Below, piece by piece: positions 52,075-61,028 of a stretch of DNA of 64,000 bases (position 1 is the first letter of the stretch; every line of letters starts with the position of its first letter). Below the pieces are notes generated by a model. It did no database searches. It was not told the origin of the DNA and worked only from the letters and a program-made list of their open reading frames with translations. Made by a program: the position numbers and the translations under genes. Origin of the DNA: Bacteroidaceae bacterium (GTDB taxonomy: Bacteria; Bacteroidota; Bacteroidia; Bacteroidales; Bacteroidaceae); assembly GCA_017427065.1 (NCBI GenBank), contig JAFRTL010000007.1, forward strand, positions 1 through 64,000, given 5' to 3'.

Positions 52075-52361
52075 AGGGGTGTAAACTGTAAAGGCTGTAA
52101 ATATGAGCGGTTGTAATTTTTTCTCTAACTAGGAAAAAATATTTTCCTAACTACGAACATTAATGTTCACAATTGTGGGCATTAATGTCCCACGCCATGA
52201 AATTTGACTTTCCTCGTGAGGGCGTAAAAATTCCCTCGTGAGGGAGGCCATTTTTTCTCCTGTGCGCAGGAACATTTGCGCGAGCGCACAGGCGCAAATT
52301 TTTCTGTGCGTAGCCGCAAATACAACCGCTCATATTTACACCCTTTACACTTTACACCCCT
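52075..52361. repeat. MITE-like element with 41-bp inverted arms
   Basis: Arms 52075-52115 and 52321-52361 are inverted copies matching at 39 of 41 positions, and are themselves built from TGTAAA-type 7-bp units. Between them are a palindrome around TAGGAAAAAATATTTTCCTA, ATTAATGTTCAC/GGGCATTAATG motifs, the 44-bp block 52206-52249 shared exactly with 29148-29191, and GTGCGCAGG/GCGCACAGG repeats. No coding capacity and no obvious target-site duplication. It fills most of the gap of almost 600 bases before the TolC gene. Confidence 0.8.
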
Positions 52362-52507
52362 AAAATTACCAACACAATACCCACAAAAACCCTCCCCCTA
52401 TCAGAGACAAAACGGTTTTTTCAAAGAATAAGGGGTAGATTTGAATGCTTCAAAATTCAAAAATCTTGCCCATTCGTCGATAAAATAGGGCTGTTCGTCG
52501 ATTCTGT

Positions 52508-52538
52508 TTTGACAGCGCTACAGACTACCCTACTTTTG
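52508..52538 (+). promoter_or_regulatory. Promoter of the efflux operon
   Basis: TTTG at 52508-52511, 19-base spacer, TACTTTTG at 52531-52538. Leader about 33 nt to the ATG at 52578; it excludes the TTG start at 52509. Confidence 0.78.
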
Positions 52539-52577
52539 TACCCAGAAAATGAACCAAATTTTGACAATAACAAAACA

Positions 52578-53978
52578 ATGAAGCATATGAAAGTAAAAAG
52601 ACTGACATGGATGATGGCTTGCCTGCTGTGCGGAAGCACACTGATGGCTCAGGAAGTGAGTACGCAAGCCTCTAGCGAAAATGCAGAACAAGCAGTTCGC
52701 CCCAGCCAATGGACCTTGCAGAGTTGCATTGACTACGCCCTGCAGCAGAATATCACCATTCGTCGTAATCGTCTGACTGCTGCCAGCAGCGATATCGACG
52801 TATTGACTGCCAAGGCCGATTTCCTGCCAAGTATCACTGGTAGTCTGAGTGGAAGCTTGAGAAACAGCCCTTGGGCACAGAGCTCCATGAGCTTTACGGG
52901 TGAGGGTATCTCTTCTACCTCTAATAAGACTTCTTATAGTAGCAATGCCAGCGTGAACTTGAACTGGACACTCTTCAACGGCAGACGTCTGAACACACTG
53001 AAGCAGAACGAAGTAAATGCTGAGATCAGCGACCTGAACGTGGAGGAGAGCGAGAACACCATTATTCAGAATATCACACAGCTTTATATCCAGATACTCT
53101 ACTCTGCAGAGGCTGTGAAGGTGAACGAGGCCAATCTAGAACTGAGCAAGGCCAATCTGGAGCGTGGCCAGCAGATGTTCGATGCTGGTAGCATCTCTAA
53201 GGTGGACTTGGCACAGCTGCAGACACAGGTAAGCCAGGACGAGTACTCTCTGGTAAACGTAGAGGCACAGCTGATAGACTACAAGTTGCAGCTGAAGCAG
53301 CTCTTGGAGATCGAGGGCGACGAGGAGATGGACATCTACATGCCTGAGCTGAGCGACGAGAACGTGCTGACACTGCTGCCTGAAAAGAATGAGGTGTATA
53401 TGACTGCCTTAGCTAATCGTCCTGAGATCTTGTCAGCTCAGAAGAACATCGACGCAGCCGACCTGAACATCAAGATTCAGAAAGCAGGCTATCTGCCTTC
53501 ACTGAGCATGAGCGCCAGCGCTGGTACCAACGCCATGACTGGTATCAACACAGGCTTTGGTCAGCAGGTAAAGAAGAACGAGAGCAACAACGTGAGTCTG
53601 AACCTGAGTATCCCTATCTTCGACAAGCGTCAGACAAAGAGCAACATTCAGAAGGCGAAGATCCAGAAGAATCAGCAGGAGCTGGCTCTGCAGGATGCAC
53701 AGAAGACATTGTATCGCAACATTGAGAACTTGTGGCAGAACGCCAACACGGCCCAGAAGCAGTACATTGCTGCAAGTGCCAACTTGGAGAGCTCTCAGAC
53801 CAGTTATAACATGACACAGGAGCAGTTCAACCTGGGTATGAAGAATACCATCGAGTTGCTGCAGGAGCGCAACAATCTGCTCTCTGCACAGCAACAGAGA
53901 CTGCAGGCTAAATATACAGCCATCATGAACGAGCAACTGCTGAAGTTCTATGCAGGTGATAATATCACACTGGAATAA
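52578..53978 (+). CDS. TolC family outer-membrane efflux protein
   Basis: 466 residues from ATG 52578 (a second Met lies three codons on). A signal peptide ends near CGSTLMAQ. Two outer-membrane efflux protein repeats are visible: WTLQSCIDYALQQNITI opens the first, and NRPEILSAQKNIDAADLNIKIQKAGYLPSLSMSA opens the second. The rest is long helices with Gln, Asn and Glu. It should form the trimeric exit duct for the MacA/MacB-like proteins encoded next. A heptad array follows its stop. Confidence 0.92.
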   Translation: MKHMKVKRLTWMMACLLCGSTLMAQEVSTQASSENAEQAVRPSQWTLQSCIDYALQQNITIRRNRLTAASSDIDVLTAKADFLPSITGSLSGSLRNSPWAQSSMSFTGEGISSTSNKTSYSSNASVNLNWTLFNGRRLNTLKQNEVNAEISDLNVEESENTIIQNITQLYIQILYSAEAVKVNEANLELSKANLERGQQMFDAGSISKVDLAQLQTQVSQDEYSLVNVEAQLIDYKLQLKQLLEIEGDEEMDIYMPELSDENVLTLLPEKNEVYMTALANRPEILSAQKNIDAADLNIKIQKAGYLPSLSMSASAGTNAMTGINTGFGQQVKKNESNNVSLNLSIPIFDKRQTKSNIQKAKIQKNQQELALQDAQKTLYRNIENLWQNANTAQKQYIAASANLESSQTSYNMTQEQFNLGMKNTIELLQERNNLLSAQQQRLQAKYTAIMNEQLLKFYAGDNITLE

Positions 53979-54013
53979 TTGAGAATTGAGGATTGAAAAT
54001 TAAAAAATTAAAA
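53978..54013 (+). repeat. Heptad array between TolC and MacA-like genes
   Basis: Units ATTGAGA, ATTGAGG, ATTGAAA, ATTAAAA, AATTAAAA, starting at the last base of the TolC stop codon and ending 9 bases before the next ATG. Related arrays lie at 55245-55268 and 56024-56062, so all three junctions of this operon carry one. Confidence 0.7.
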
Positions 54014-54022
54014 TATACAGAT

Positions 54023-55201
54023 ATGAATAAGAAGAAGATTATTTGGGCAGTGGTAGCCATAGTGGCTGTGCTGCTTATCGGGTTCTGGTTCTTCAGCAGT
54101 CCAGCAGAGACTCAGCGCATGAGCGTGATGACTGCCCCCGTGACCAGAGGAGATGTTTCTGAATCTATCACAGCTACAGGTGCCATTGAGCCTGTGACAG
54201 AAGTGGAAGTTGGTACACAGGTGAGTGGTATCATTGACCGCATCTATGTGGACTACAACTCAGAGGTGAAGAAAGGTCAGCTGATTGCTGAAATGGATAA
54301 GGTGACGCTGATGAGCGACCTGCGTAGCTCTCAGGCCAACTATAACGGTTCAAAGGCCAGCTACGAGTATCAGGAGAAGCTCTACAATCGCAACAAGCAG
54401 TTGCACGACAAGCAGCTGATCAGCGACCAGGAATATGACCAGAGCCTGTACAACTACCAGAATGCCAAGGCTCAGTTTGAGCAGAGCCAAGCCAATCTGG
54501 CTAAGTCACAGCGCAACCTCTCATACGCTACCATCTACTCACCTATCGACGGTGTGGTGATCAACAAGGCTGTGGAAGAGGGTCAGACAGTGGCTGCTGG
54601 TTTCAACACCCCTACCCTGTTCAACATCGCTGCCGACTTGACTCAGATGCGCGTGATCGCTGATGTTGACGAGGCTGACATAGGTGGTATCGAAGAAGGT
54701 CTGCGTGCTACTTTCACTGTGGATGCCTATCCAGATGAGACCTTTGAGGGAACAGTAGTTCAGGTTCGCTTGGGCGACAGCAGTTCTTCTACAACTACCA
54801 GCAGCGTGGTGACCTACGAAGTGGTGATCAACGCTCCCAACAATGATCTGAAGCTGAAGCCAAGACTGACTGCCAACGTGACCATCTACAAGAAGGAGAA
54901 GAGAAACGTGCTGGTGGTTCCTAGCCGTGCCCTGCGTTTCACTCCAACCCCTGAGATGGGTGCTACCCAAATCAACGATGTGGATGCTCCACAGAAAGTT
55001 TGGACCAAGGAAGGTACTGTTTATACGGCACACGCAGTGACTGCAGGCATGACTGGCAACGGTATGACTGAGGTAAATGGTATAGAAGAAGGTACTGAAG
55101 TAGTGACAGAAGCCACTTCTACGTTCCGTGAGAACAGCATGATGAACCGTATGGGTGGTGGTCCTGGCGGTCCTGGTGGCGGTCCTGGCGGCCCATTCTA
55201 A
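54023..55201 (+). CDS. MacA-like periplasmic adaptor (HlyD/RND-MFP family)
   Basis: 392 residues from ATG 54023. One N-terminal membrane anchor (IIWAVVAIVAVLLIGFWFF) is followed by a lipoyl-like half (GTQVSGIIDRIYVDYNSEVKKGQLIAEMD), a helical hairpin (about 90-160), the second lipoyl half (YSPIDGVVINKAVEEGQTVAAGF) and beta-barrel and membrane-proximal domains. The C-terminus is a Gly/Pro-rich tail (MGGGPGGPGGGPGGPF). It links the MacB pump to TolC. Confidence 0.92.
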   Translation: MNKKKIIWAVVAIVAVLLIGFWFFSSPAETQRMSVMTAPVTRGDVSESITATGAIEPVTEVEVGTQVSGIIDRIYVDYNSEVKKGQLIAEMDKVTLMSDLRSSQANYNGSKASYEYQEKLYNRNKQLHDKQLISDQEYDQSLYNYQNAKAQFEQSQANLAKSQRNLSYATIYSPIDGVVINKAVEEGQTVAAGFNTPTLFNIAADLTQMRVIADVDEADIGGIEEGLRATFTVDAYPDETFEGTVVQVRLGDSSSSTTTSSVVTYEVVINAPNNDLKLKPRLTANVTIYKKEKRNVLVVPSRALRFTPTPEMGATQINDVDAPQKVWTKEGTVYTAHAVTAGMTGNGMTEVNGIEEGTEVVTEATSTFRENSMMNRMGGGPGGPGGGPGGPF

Positions 55202-55244
55202 AGTGAGAACTGAGATTCTTGCATGAGCAAAATTAACGAAGTTA

Positions 55245-55268
55245 ATTGAGAATTGAAAACAGAACATT
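55245..55268 (+). repeat. Heptad array ending at the ABC ATPase start
   Basis: Units ATTGAGA, ATTGAAA, ACAGAAC, then ATT directly before the ATG at 55269, in the same phase as the array at 37640-37663. Confidence 0.65.
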
Positions 55269-56018
55269 ATGAGTAAACCAGTTATAGAATTACAGAACGT
55301 AAAGCGCAAGTTCATCGTAGGCGATGAGGTGGTGCGTGCCCTGAGGGGTGTGAGCTTCACCATCAACGAAGGTGAGTTTGTGACCATCATGGGAACGTCG
55401 GGTTCTGGCAAATCGACCTTGCTGAATACACTGGGTTGCCTCGATACCCCTACCAGCGGAGAGTACATACTCGACGGAACGCCTGTGCGCTCCATGAGTC
55501 GCAGCCAACGAGCCATACTGCGCAATCGCAAGATTGGTTTCGTGTTCCAGAACTACAATCTGCTGCCCAAGACCACAGCTGTGGAGAACGTGGAGTTGCC
55601 ACTGATGTATAACCCTTCAGTCTCTGCTTCTGAGCGTAAACGCAGAGCCATCGAGGCCCTGAAGGCTGTGGGACTGGGTGATCGTCTGGAGCATAAGAGC
55701 AACCAAATGAGTGGTGGACAGATGCAGCGCGTGGCTATCGCCCGTGCCCTGGTGAACAACCCTGCCGTGATTCTGGCAGACGAGGCCACTGGTAACCTGG
55801 ACACCCGCACCTCTTTCGAGATCTTGGTACTTTTCCAGAAGCTGCATGCTGAGGGACGCACCATCATCTTCGTGACCCACAACCCTGAGATTGCACAATA
55901 CAGCAGTCGCACCATCACCCTGCGCGATGGTCTGATAAAGGACGATGTGGTGAACAACAACATCCTGAATGCTGCTGAGACATTGGCAACTCTGCCTGTG
56001 CCTGATGATCAAGGATAA
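55269..56018 (+). CDS. MacB-type ABC transporter ATP-binding protein
   Basis: 249 residues of the LolD/MacB ATPase group. Walker A GTSGSGKSTLLN is near residues 41-52, the signature is MSGGQMQRVAIARAL, Walker B is VILADEATGNLD and the switch His is in VTHNPEIAQY. It powers the permease encoded next for transport via the MacA-like adaptor and TolC. Substrate unknown. Confidence 0.95.
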   Translation: MSKPVIELQNVKRKFIVGDEVVRALRGVSFTINEGEFVTIMGTSGSGKSTLLNTLGCLDTPTSGEYILDGTPVRSMSRSQRAILRNRKIGFVFQNYNLLPKTTAVENVELPLMYNPSVSASERKRRAIEALKAVGLGDRLEHKSNQMSGGQMQRVAIARALVNNPAVILADEATGNLDTRTSFEILVLFQKLHAEGRTIIFVTHNPEIAQYSSRTITLRDGLIKDDVVNNNILNAAETLATLPVPDDQG

Positions 56019-56023
56019 CTTAG

Positions 56024-56062
56024 GGTTTAGAGTTTAGAGTATAGTGTTAAGAGTTTATTATT
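56024..56062 (+). repeat. Heptad array before the MacB permease start
   Basis: Units TTAGAGT, TTAGAGT, ATAGTGT, TAAGAGT, then TTATTATT and ATG. Different base content from the other arrays but the same period of 7. Confidence 0.65.
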
Positions 56063-57283
56063 ATGAATATTACGAATCTTTTCAAAATAGCCTTGAAGGC
56101 CATCTACAACAACAAGACGCGCTCATTGCTCACCATGCTGGGTATCATCATAGGTATTGCGTCAGTGATTGCGATGTTGGGCTTTGGACAGGGCACACAA
56201 GACCAGATTAAGGAACAGATCTCGTCGATGGGTTCGAACATGATCATGATCAACCCTGGTGGCGAGCGTCGTGGTGGCCAACGTATGGATGCCAGTTCCA
56301 TGCAGACCCTGAAGATGGAAGACTATGAGGCCATACGTAATGAGTGCGCCCATGTGACCTACGTGAGCCCTAGCGTATCAAGCTCTGGCCAACTGGTGGC
56401 AGGCAACAACAACTACCCTGCTTCTGTGACTGGCTGCAGTCAGGACTACCTGCAAATCCGTCAGTTGGAAATGGCTGAAGGCGAGATGTTTGGCGAGCAA
56501 GACGTGAAGACGGCTGCTAAAGTGGTAGTGCTGGGAAAGACCATTGTGGACAACCTCTTCCCTAATGAAGACCCTATAGGCAAGACTATCCGTGTGAACC
56601 AGATTCCTTTCAGAGTAGTAGGCGTGCTGGTGAGCAAGGGTACCAACAGCATGGGTATGGACCAAGACGAAATCGTGCTGGCACCATTCAGCACTGTGAT
56701 GAAGCGTATGCTCTCACAAAGCCACTTGCAAGGCATACAGTGCAGTGCTACCACAGAGGCTGACACTCAGCTTGCCATGAATGAGATAGAGGAAGTACTG
56801 CGTCGCAATCACAGACTGAAGGATGGTGACGAGAACAACTTCACTCTGAGTTCTATGGAAGAAATCATGAGCACCATCGACACTGTGACAGGTATGATGA
56901 CTATGTTGCTGGCTGCCATTGCAGGTATCTCACTGGTAGTAGGTGGTATCGGTATCATGAACATCATGTATGTGAGTGTGACTGAGCGTACTAAGGAAAT
57001 CGGTCTGCGTATGTCAGTTGGCGCACGTGGTATAGACATCCTGAGCCAGTTCCTGATAGAGGCTGTGATGATTTGCCTCACGGGAGGTATCATAGGTATC
57101 TTGCTAGGCTATGGATTAGGAGCATTGGTTGGCATGTTGTCTGATCAGGTTTCCGTATCCATCTCACCAAGTTCAGTGATGCTGGCCTTTGGCGTGTGCG
57201 TGCTGATAGGTATGTTCTTCGGATGGTATCCTGCCAAGAAGGCTGCCAACCTGGATCCTATCGAAGCTTTGAGATACGAGTAA
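56063..57283 (+). CDS. MacB-type ABC permease
   Basis: 406 residues. One membrane segment after the basic N-terminus (TRSLLTMLGIIIGIASVIAMLGFG) is followed by a periplasmic domain (about 45-275) and the FtsX-like C-terminal part with three segments (LLAAIAGISLVVGGIGIMNIMYVSVTERTKEIGLRMSVGA). Forms the efflux pump with the upstream ATPase; the ATPase, permease and adaptor are separate genes here. An attenuator-like hairpin separates it from the sensor kinase gene. Confidence 0.94.
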   Translation: MNITNLFKIALKAIYNNKTRSLLTMLGIIIGIASVIAMLGFGQGTQDQIKEQISSMGSNMIMINPGGERRGGQRMDASSMQTLKMEDYEAIRNECAHVTYVSPSVSSSGQLVAGNNNYPASVTGCSQDYLQIRQLEMAEGEMFGEQDVKTAAKVVVLGKTIVDNLFPNEDPIGKTIRVNQIPFRVVGVLVSKGTNSMGMDQDEIVLAPFSTVMKRMLSQSHLQGIQCSATTEADTQLAMNEIEEVLRRNHRLKDGDENNFTLSSMEEIMSTIDTVTGMMTMLLAAIAGISLVVGGIGIMNIMYVSVTERTKEIGLRMSVGARGIDILSQFLIEAVMICLTGGIIGILLGYGLGALVGMLSDQVSVSISPSSVMLAFGVCVLIGMFFGWYPAKKAANLDPIEALRYE

Positions 57284-57304
57284 ATAAAGAATAAAGAAGG
57301 AAGG

Positions 57305-57333
57305 ATCTCTCCCCACTACAGGGGAGAGATTTT
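57305..57333 (+). terminator. Terminator or attenuator between efflux and sensor genes
   Basis: Perfect 10-bp stem ATCTCTCCCC/GGGGAGAGAT with a 6-nt loop, followed by TTT and an A/T-rich stretch. It lies 15 bases before the kinase ATG, so partial read-through is needed unless an unseen promoter exists. Confidence 0.75.
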
Positions 57334-57347
57334 AAAGTTTAATAGAG

Positions 57348-58466
57348 ATGAACGAGAAGGAACTTAACATACGAAGTCTGCTGACCATCATTTTCCATGT
57401 GGTAATGTGGGGCATAGCCTTTTTCTTCCCCTACTTAATGATGTCACGAGGTGGGGCAGACGTACCCTTCTCTGAATATGTATGGAGAAACTCCATCTAC
57501 TTCATCATCTACATAGTCTTCTTCTACCTCAACAATAACCTACTTATCCCCCGCCTGCTCTTGCAGCGCAAATATTGGCAGTATGTCATCTCTTTATTCG
57601 CGCTGGTATTTATTGGTTCTTTCCTATCTGGCGTATTACACCAGTTAGAATTCGAGCGTGTGTTCCAGCCTTGGATGGAGCAAGTGCCCTTAGAGTACCG
57701 TGACCCCTTACGAGAAGTGAACATAGCTCGATGGAACATGCTCATGATCATGGGGCGCGACTTCTTCGTCATGGCTCTGGTGGCTACCATCACAGCTGTG
57801 GTCAGAGTCATTGAAGCGTGGAATAATCTGGAATCTAGCAAACGCGAAGCTGAGAAACAACGCATGGAGAGTGAACTGGCGCAGCTACGCAGCCAGATAA
57901 ACCCCCACTTCCTTCTAAACACGCTTAACAACATCTACGCACTCATAGCCTTCGACAGTGACAAGGCTCAAGAGGCCGTTCAAAAATTGAGTCAGTTGCT
58001 ACGTCACGTGCTTTATGACAACAAGCAGAACTACACTACTCTAGAGAAGGAGATGGAGTTTATGAAAAGCTATATAGATCTGATGCGTATCAGACTCTCT
58101 TCGAATGTCACAGTAGAAACCACGTACGACATGCGTGAGAACAATCAAACACAAATAGCACCACTCATCTTCATCTCACTGGTGGAGAATGCCTTCAAGC
58201 ATGGCATCTCACCAACAGAACCCAGCTACATCAGAATCTTCTTCAGTGAGAAACTGGGCTATGTTCGCTGTGAGATCAGAAACAGCAACCATCGAAAGGT
58301 AGGGTATGACAAGAGTGGCAGCGGCATAGGTCTGGAACAAGTACAGAAAAGACTGGACTTGATGTATCCTAAGAGTTATGAATGGCACTATGGATTGAGC
58401 GATGACGGTACAGAGTACATCTCTTCCTTAGAAATAAACACGAACAACGCTCCATCTCTGTCTTAA
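57348..58466 (+). CDS. LytS/YehU-type sensor histidine kinase
   Basis: 372 residues. Four membrane segments in the first 155 residues (HVVMWGIAFFFPYLM, YFIIYIVFFYL, YVISLFALVFIGSF and one near 135-152) are followed by a coiled coil and the His_kinase domain with phospho-acceptor His187 in QINPHFLLNTLNNIYAL. An ATPase domain with LVENAFKHGIS and GSGIGLEQVQKRL follows. No extracellular sensor domain is evident. Pairs with the LytTR regulator downstream and may respond to envelope stress tied to the efflux pump. Confidence 0.93.
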   Translation: MNEKELNIRSLLTIIFHVVMWGIAFFFPYLMMSRGGADVPFSEYVWRNSIYFIIYIVFFYLNNNLLIPRLLLQRKYWQYVISLFALVFIGSFLSGVLHQLEFERVFQPWMEQVPLEYRDPLREVNIARWNMLMIMGRDFFVMALVATITAVVRVIEAWNNLESSKREAEKQRMESELAQLRSQINPHFLLNTLNNIYALIAFDSDKAQEAVQKLSQLLRHVLYDNKQNYTTLEKEMEFMKSYIDLMRIRLSSNVTVETTYDMRENNQTQIAPLIFISLVENAFKHGISPTEPSYIRIFFSEKLGYVRCEIRNSNHRKVGYDKSGSGIGLEQVQKRLDLMYPKSYEWHYGLSDDGTEYISSLEINTNNAPSLS

Positions 58467-58493
58467 TGTCCAGGAGTGTTTTTTACCAATAAA

Positions 58494-58525
58494 TTTGGTA
58501 TTCCGCTTACCATACACTATCTTTG
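58494..58525 (+). promoter_or_regulatory. Own promoter of the response regulator gene
   Basis: TTTG at 58494-58497, 20-base spacer, TATCTTTG at 58518-58525. It gives the regulator expression independent of the kinase and excludes the TTG at 58495 as start. Confidence 0.75.
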
Positions 58526-58548
58526 ACCCCGACTTTAACAAAAGCAGT

Positions 58549-59277
58549 ATGGCAAATATCCGTTGTGCAGTAGTAGATGATGAACCCTTGGCATTGGGAC
58601 TGATGGCAAGCTACGTCAAGAAAACCCCTTTCTTGGAACTGGTAGGCAGCTATAGCAGTGCCATTCAAGCCATGAACGAACTGCCTAACCATCCTGTCGA
58701 CCTGCTTTTCCTTGATATCCAAATGCCAGAGCTGAATGGATTGGACTTCTCTCGCATGGTTCCCCCACAGACACGTGTCGTATTTACCACTGCCTTCGAC
58801 CAATACGCCATAGACGGCTATCGAGTGAATGCGCTGGATTATCTGCTGAAACCCATCTCCTACCCTAACTTCCTACAAGCTGCACAAAAAGCGCAGGAAT
58901 GGTTCAAACTGGTGGAGCAAGGACAGCAAGGAGCCGTTGAAGAGGTCCAGAGCATCTTTGTAAAAAGCGAATATAAGCAAGTGCAAGTGATGCTGGATGA
59001 CATTCTCTACATCGAAGGACTGAAAGATTATATCAAGATCTACGAAGAAGGACACGAAAAGCCCTTGCTTTCGCTGATGAGTATGAAGAGTATGGAAGAG
59101 ATGCTGCCTTCGCAACGCTTTATGAGGGTACACCGTTCCTACATCGTCCAGAAAAGCAAGATACGTGTGGTAGAACACAATCGCATTGTTTTTGGCAAAA
59201 CCTATATCCCTGTTGGCGACAGCTACAAGGATGATTTCCAAGCTTTCTTGAACGAGCGCAGCCTGGGTAAGAAATAA
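58549..59277 (+). CDS. LytTR family response regulator
   Basis: 242 residues from ATG 58549 (MANIRCAVVDDEPLALG). The receiver domain has Asp10/Asp11, phospho-acceptor Asp56 (LLFLDIQMPELNG) and the later Lys in LLKPIS. Residues about 135-240 are the LytTR DNA-binding domain (DDILYIEGLKDYIKIY, then MRVHRSYIVQKSKI). Acts with the kinase encoded upstream. Likely targets nearby are the efflux genes, but no binding repeat was identified. Confidence 0.95.
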   Translation: MANIRCAVVDDEPLALGLMASYVKKTPFLELVGSYSSAIQAMNELPNHPVDLLFLDIQMPELNGLDFSRMVPPQTRVVFTTAFDQYAIDGYRVNALDYLLKPISYPNFLQAAQKAQEWFKLVEQGQQGAVEEVQSIFVKSEYKQVQVMLDDILYIEGLKDYIKIYEEGHEKPLLSLMSMKSMEEMLPSQRFMRVHRSYIVQKSKIRVVEHNRIVFGKTYIPVGDSYKDDFQAFLNERSLGKK

Positions 59278-59316
59278 AGAAGAGCATTTCTTATATTAAA
59301 ATAATCCTAAATAAAC

Positions 59317-59347
59317 TTGCCTACGTTCTTTTTATTCCCTATTTTTG
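59317..59347 (+). promoter_or_regulatory. Promoter of the acyl-CoA ligase gene
   Basis: TTG at 59317-59319, 20-base spacer, TATTTTTG at 59340-59347. Leader about 24 nt to the ATG at 59378. Confidence 0.75.
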
Positions 59348-59377
59348 CACAATAACTAGAAAAACGTGCAATCAATT

Positions 59378-61024
59378 ATGGATAAAAGTTTCAACTCACT
59401 AATAGAGAATAGCGTCAAGGACAACTGGAATCTCGATGCCCTCACAGACTATAAAGGAGCTACTCTGCAATATAAGGATGTGGCTCGTAAGATAGAGAAA
59501 ATGCACATTATGTTTGAGGCTGTGGACATCAAACCAGGTGACAAGATAGCTCTCTGCGGACGAAACAGTGCCCACTGGGGGGTAGCTTTTCTAGCCACGC
59601 TCACCTATGGAGCAGTGATAGTACCCATACTCCACGAGTTCAAGGCTGACAACGTTCACAGTATAGTGAACCATAGCGGAGCGCGTTTCTTCTTTGTGGG
59701 CGACAGGGTTTGGGAGAACCTTGACGAGGCTATGATGCCAAATCTAGAAGGTATCATTCAGCTTACAGACTTCTCCATTCTGGTTTCACGCTCGGAGAAA
59801 CTGACCTATGCACGTGAGCACCTAAATGCCATGTTTGGACAAAAGTATCCAAAGAATTTCCGACCAGAGCATGTGCACTACCATCAAGATGAACCAGATG
59901 AACTGGCTGTGTTGAGCTACACATCAGGCACCACCAGCCAATCAAAAGGTGTGATGCTACCTTATCGCAGCCTGTGGTCGAACATCAGGTTTGCTATAGA
60001 CAGCATCGACCTCAGGGCTGGTCACAAGTTGGTAAGTATGCTGCCTTTGGCTCATTGCTTTGGCTTAGCCTTCGAGTTCCTCTTTGAGTTCTGCGTGGGA
60101 TGCCATGTATTTTTCCTCACAAGAGTGCCTAGTCCGAAGATTATCTTCCAAGCTTTTGCAGAAATTAGGCCAAATCTAGTCATCACCGTTCCTCTGGTGG
60201 TGGAGAAAATCATCAAAAAAGAAGTGATGCCAAAGTTGGAGACTCCAAGCGCCAAACTCATGCTGAGCCTGCCATTCATCAATGACAAAGTATATGCTGC
60301 TGTACGCCAAAAGGTGGTGGATGCCTTTGGTGGCAATTTTATCAGTATCGTTATTGGTGGTGCAGCACTGAACAAAGACGTGGAACGCTTCCTGAAGCGA
60401 ATAAATTTCCCCTATACCGTGGGTTATGGTATGACAGAGTGCGGTCCACTTATTGCCTACTCTCCTTATGAACAATTCAAAGAAGGTACCTGTGGCAGAC
60501 CTGTACATCGTCTGGAAGTTCGCATCGACTCGCCTGATCCACAGCGCATCGCTGGTGAGGTGCAAGTAAAGGGTGACAATGTGATGCTAGGCTACTATAA
60601 ATATGAGGAAGGTACTCGGGAAGCATTTACAGAGGACGGATGGATGCGAACGGGCGATCTAGCTACCATGGACAGCGAACAAAACATTACCATACGTGGA
60701 CGAAGCAAGAACATGCTACTCAGTGCCAATGGCCAGAACATCTATCCAGAGGAGATTGAGGCACAACTGAACAACCTTCCTTATGTAGCAGAAAGTGTAG
60801 TTGTACAACGTAATGGTAAACTCATCGCCTTGATATATCCTGACTTCGACTTAGCCTATCGTGAGGGCTTAAAAGACGAAGACATTACCAAACAGATGGA
60901 AGATAATCGTTTAGAGCTGAATGCGCACATCCCAGCTTATTGCCAAGTAAGTTCTGTCGTTATTTACCATGAGGAGTTCGAGAAGACTCCGAAGAAGTCC
61001 ATCAAGCGATTCTTATACCAGTAA
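59378..61024 (+). CDS. AMP-binding long-chain fatty acid-CoA ligase
   Basis: 548 residues from ATG 59378; the upstream GTG is inside the short leader. The ANL-superfamily motifs are in order: A3 LSYTSGTTSQSKGVMLP (near residue 180), A5 GYGMTECGPLIAY, A7 WMRTGDLATMD, A8 RSKNMLLSANGQNIYPEEIE and the C-terminal catalytic Lys in KTPKKSIKRFL. It activates fatty acids as acyl-AMP and then acyl-CoA in the cytoplasm. The next gene begins 4 bases after its stop. Confidence 0.93.
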   Translation: MDKSFNSLIENSVKDNWNLDALTDYKGATLQYKDVARKIEKMHIMFEAVDIKPGDKIALCGRNSAHWGVAFLATLTYGAVIVPILHEFKADNVHSIVNHSGARFFFVGDRVWENLDEAMMPNLEGIIQLTDFSILVSRSEKLTYAREHLNAMFGQKYPKNFRPEHVHYHQDEPDELAVLSYTSGTTSQSKGVMLPYRSLWSNIRFAIDSIDLRAGHKLVSMLPLAHCFGLAFEFLFEFCVGCHVFFLTRVPSPKIIFQAFAEIRPNLVITVPLVVEKIIKKEVMPKLETPSAKLMLSLPFINDKVYAAVRQKVVDAFGGNFISIVIGGAALNKDVERFLKRINFPYTVGYGMTECGPLIAYSPYEQFKEGTCGRPVHRLEVRIDSPDPQRIAGEVQVKGDNVMLGYYKYEEGTREAFTEDGWMRTGDLATMDSEQNITIRGRSKNMLLSANGQNIYPEEIEAQLNNLPYVAESVVVQRNGKLIALIYPDFDLAYREGLKDEDITKQMEDNRLELNAHIPAYCQVSSVVIYHEEFEKTPKKSIKRFLYQ

Positions 61025-61028
61025 AAAC

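Noticed and set aside
54539..55531. 330-residue minus-strand frame over the MacA-like and ABC ATPase genes
   Set aside because: Antisense to two clear genes and crosses their junction.
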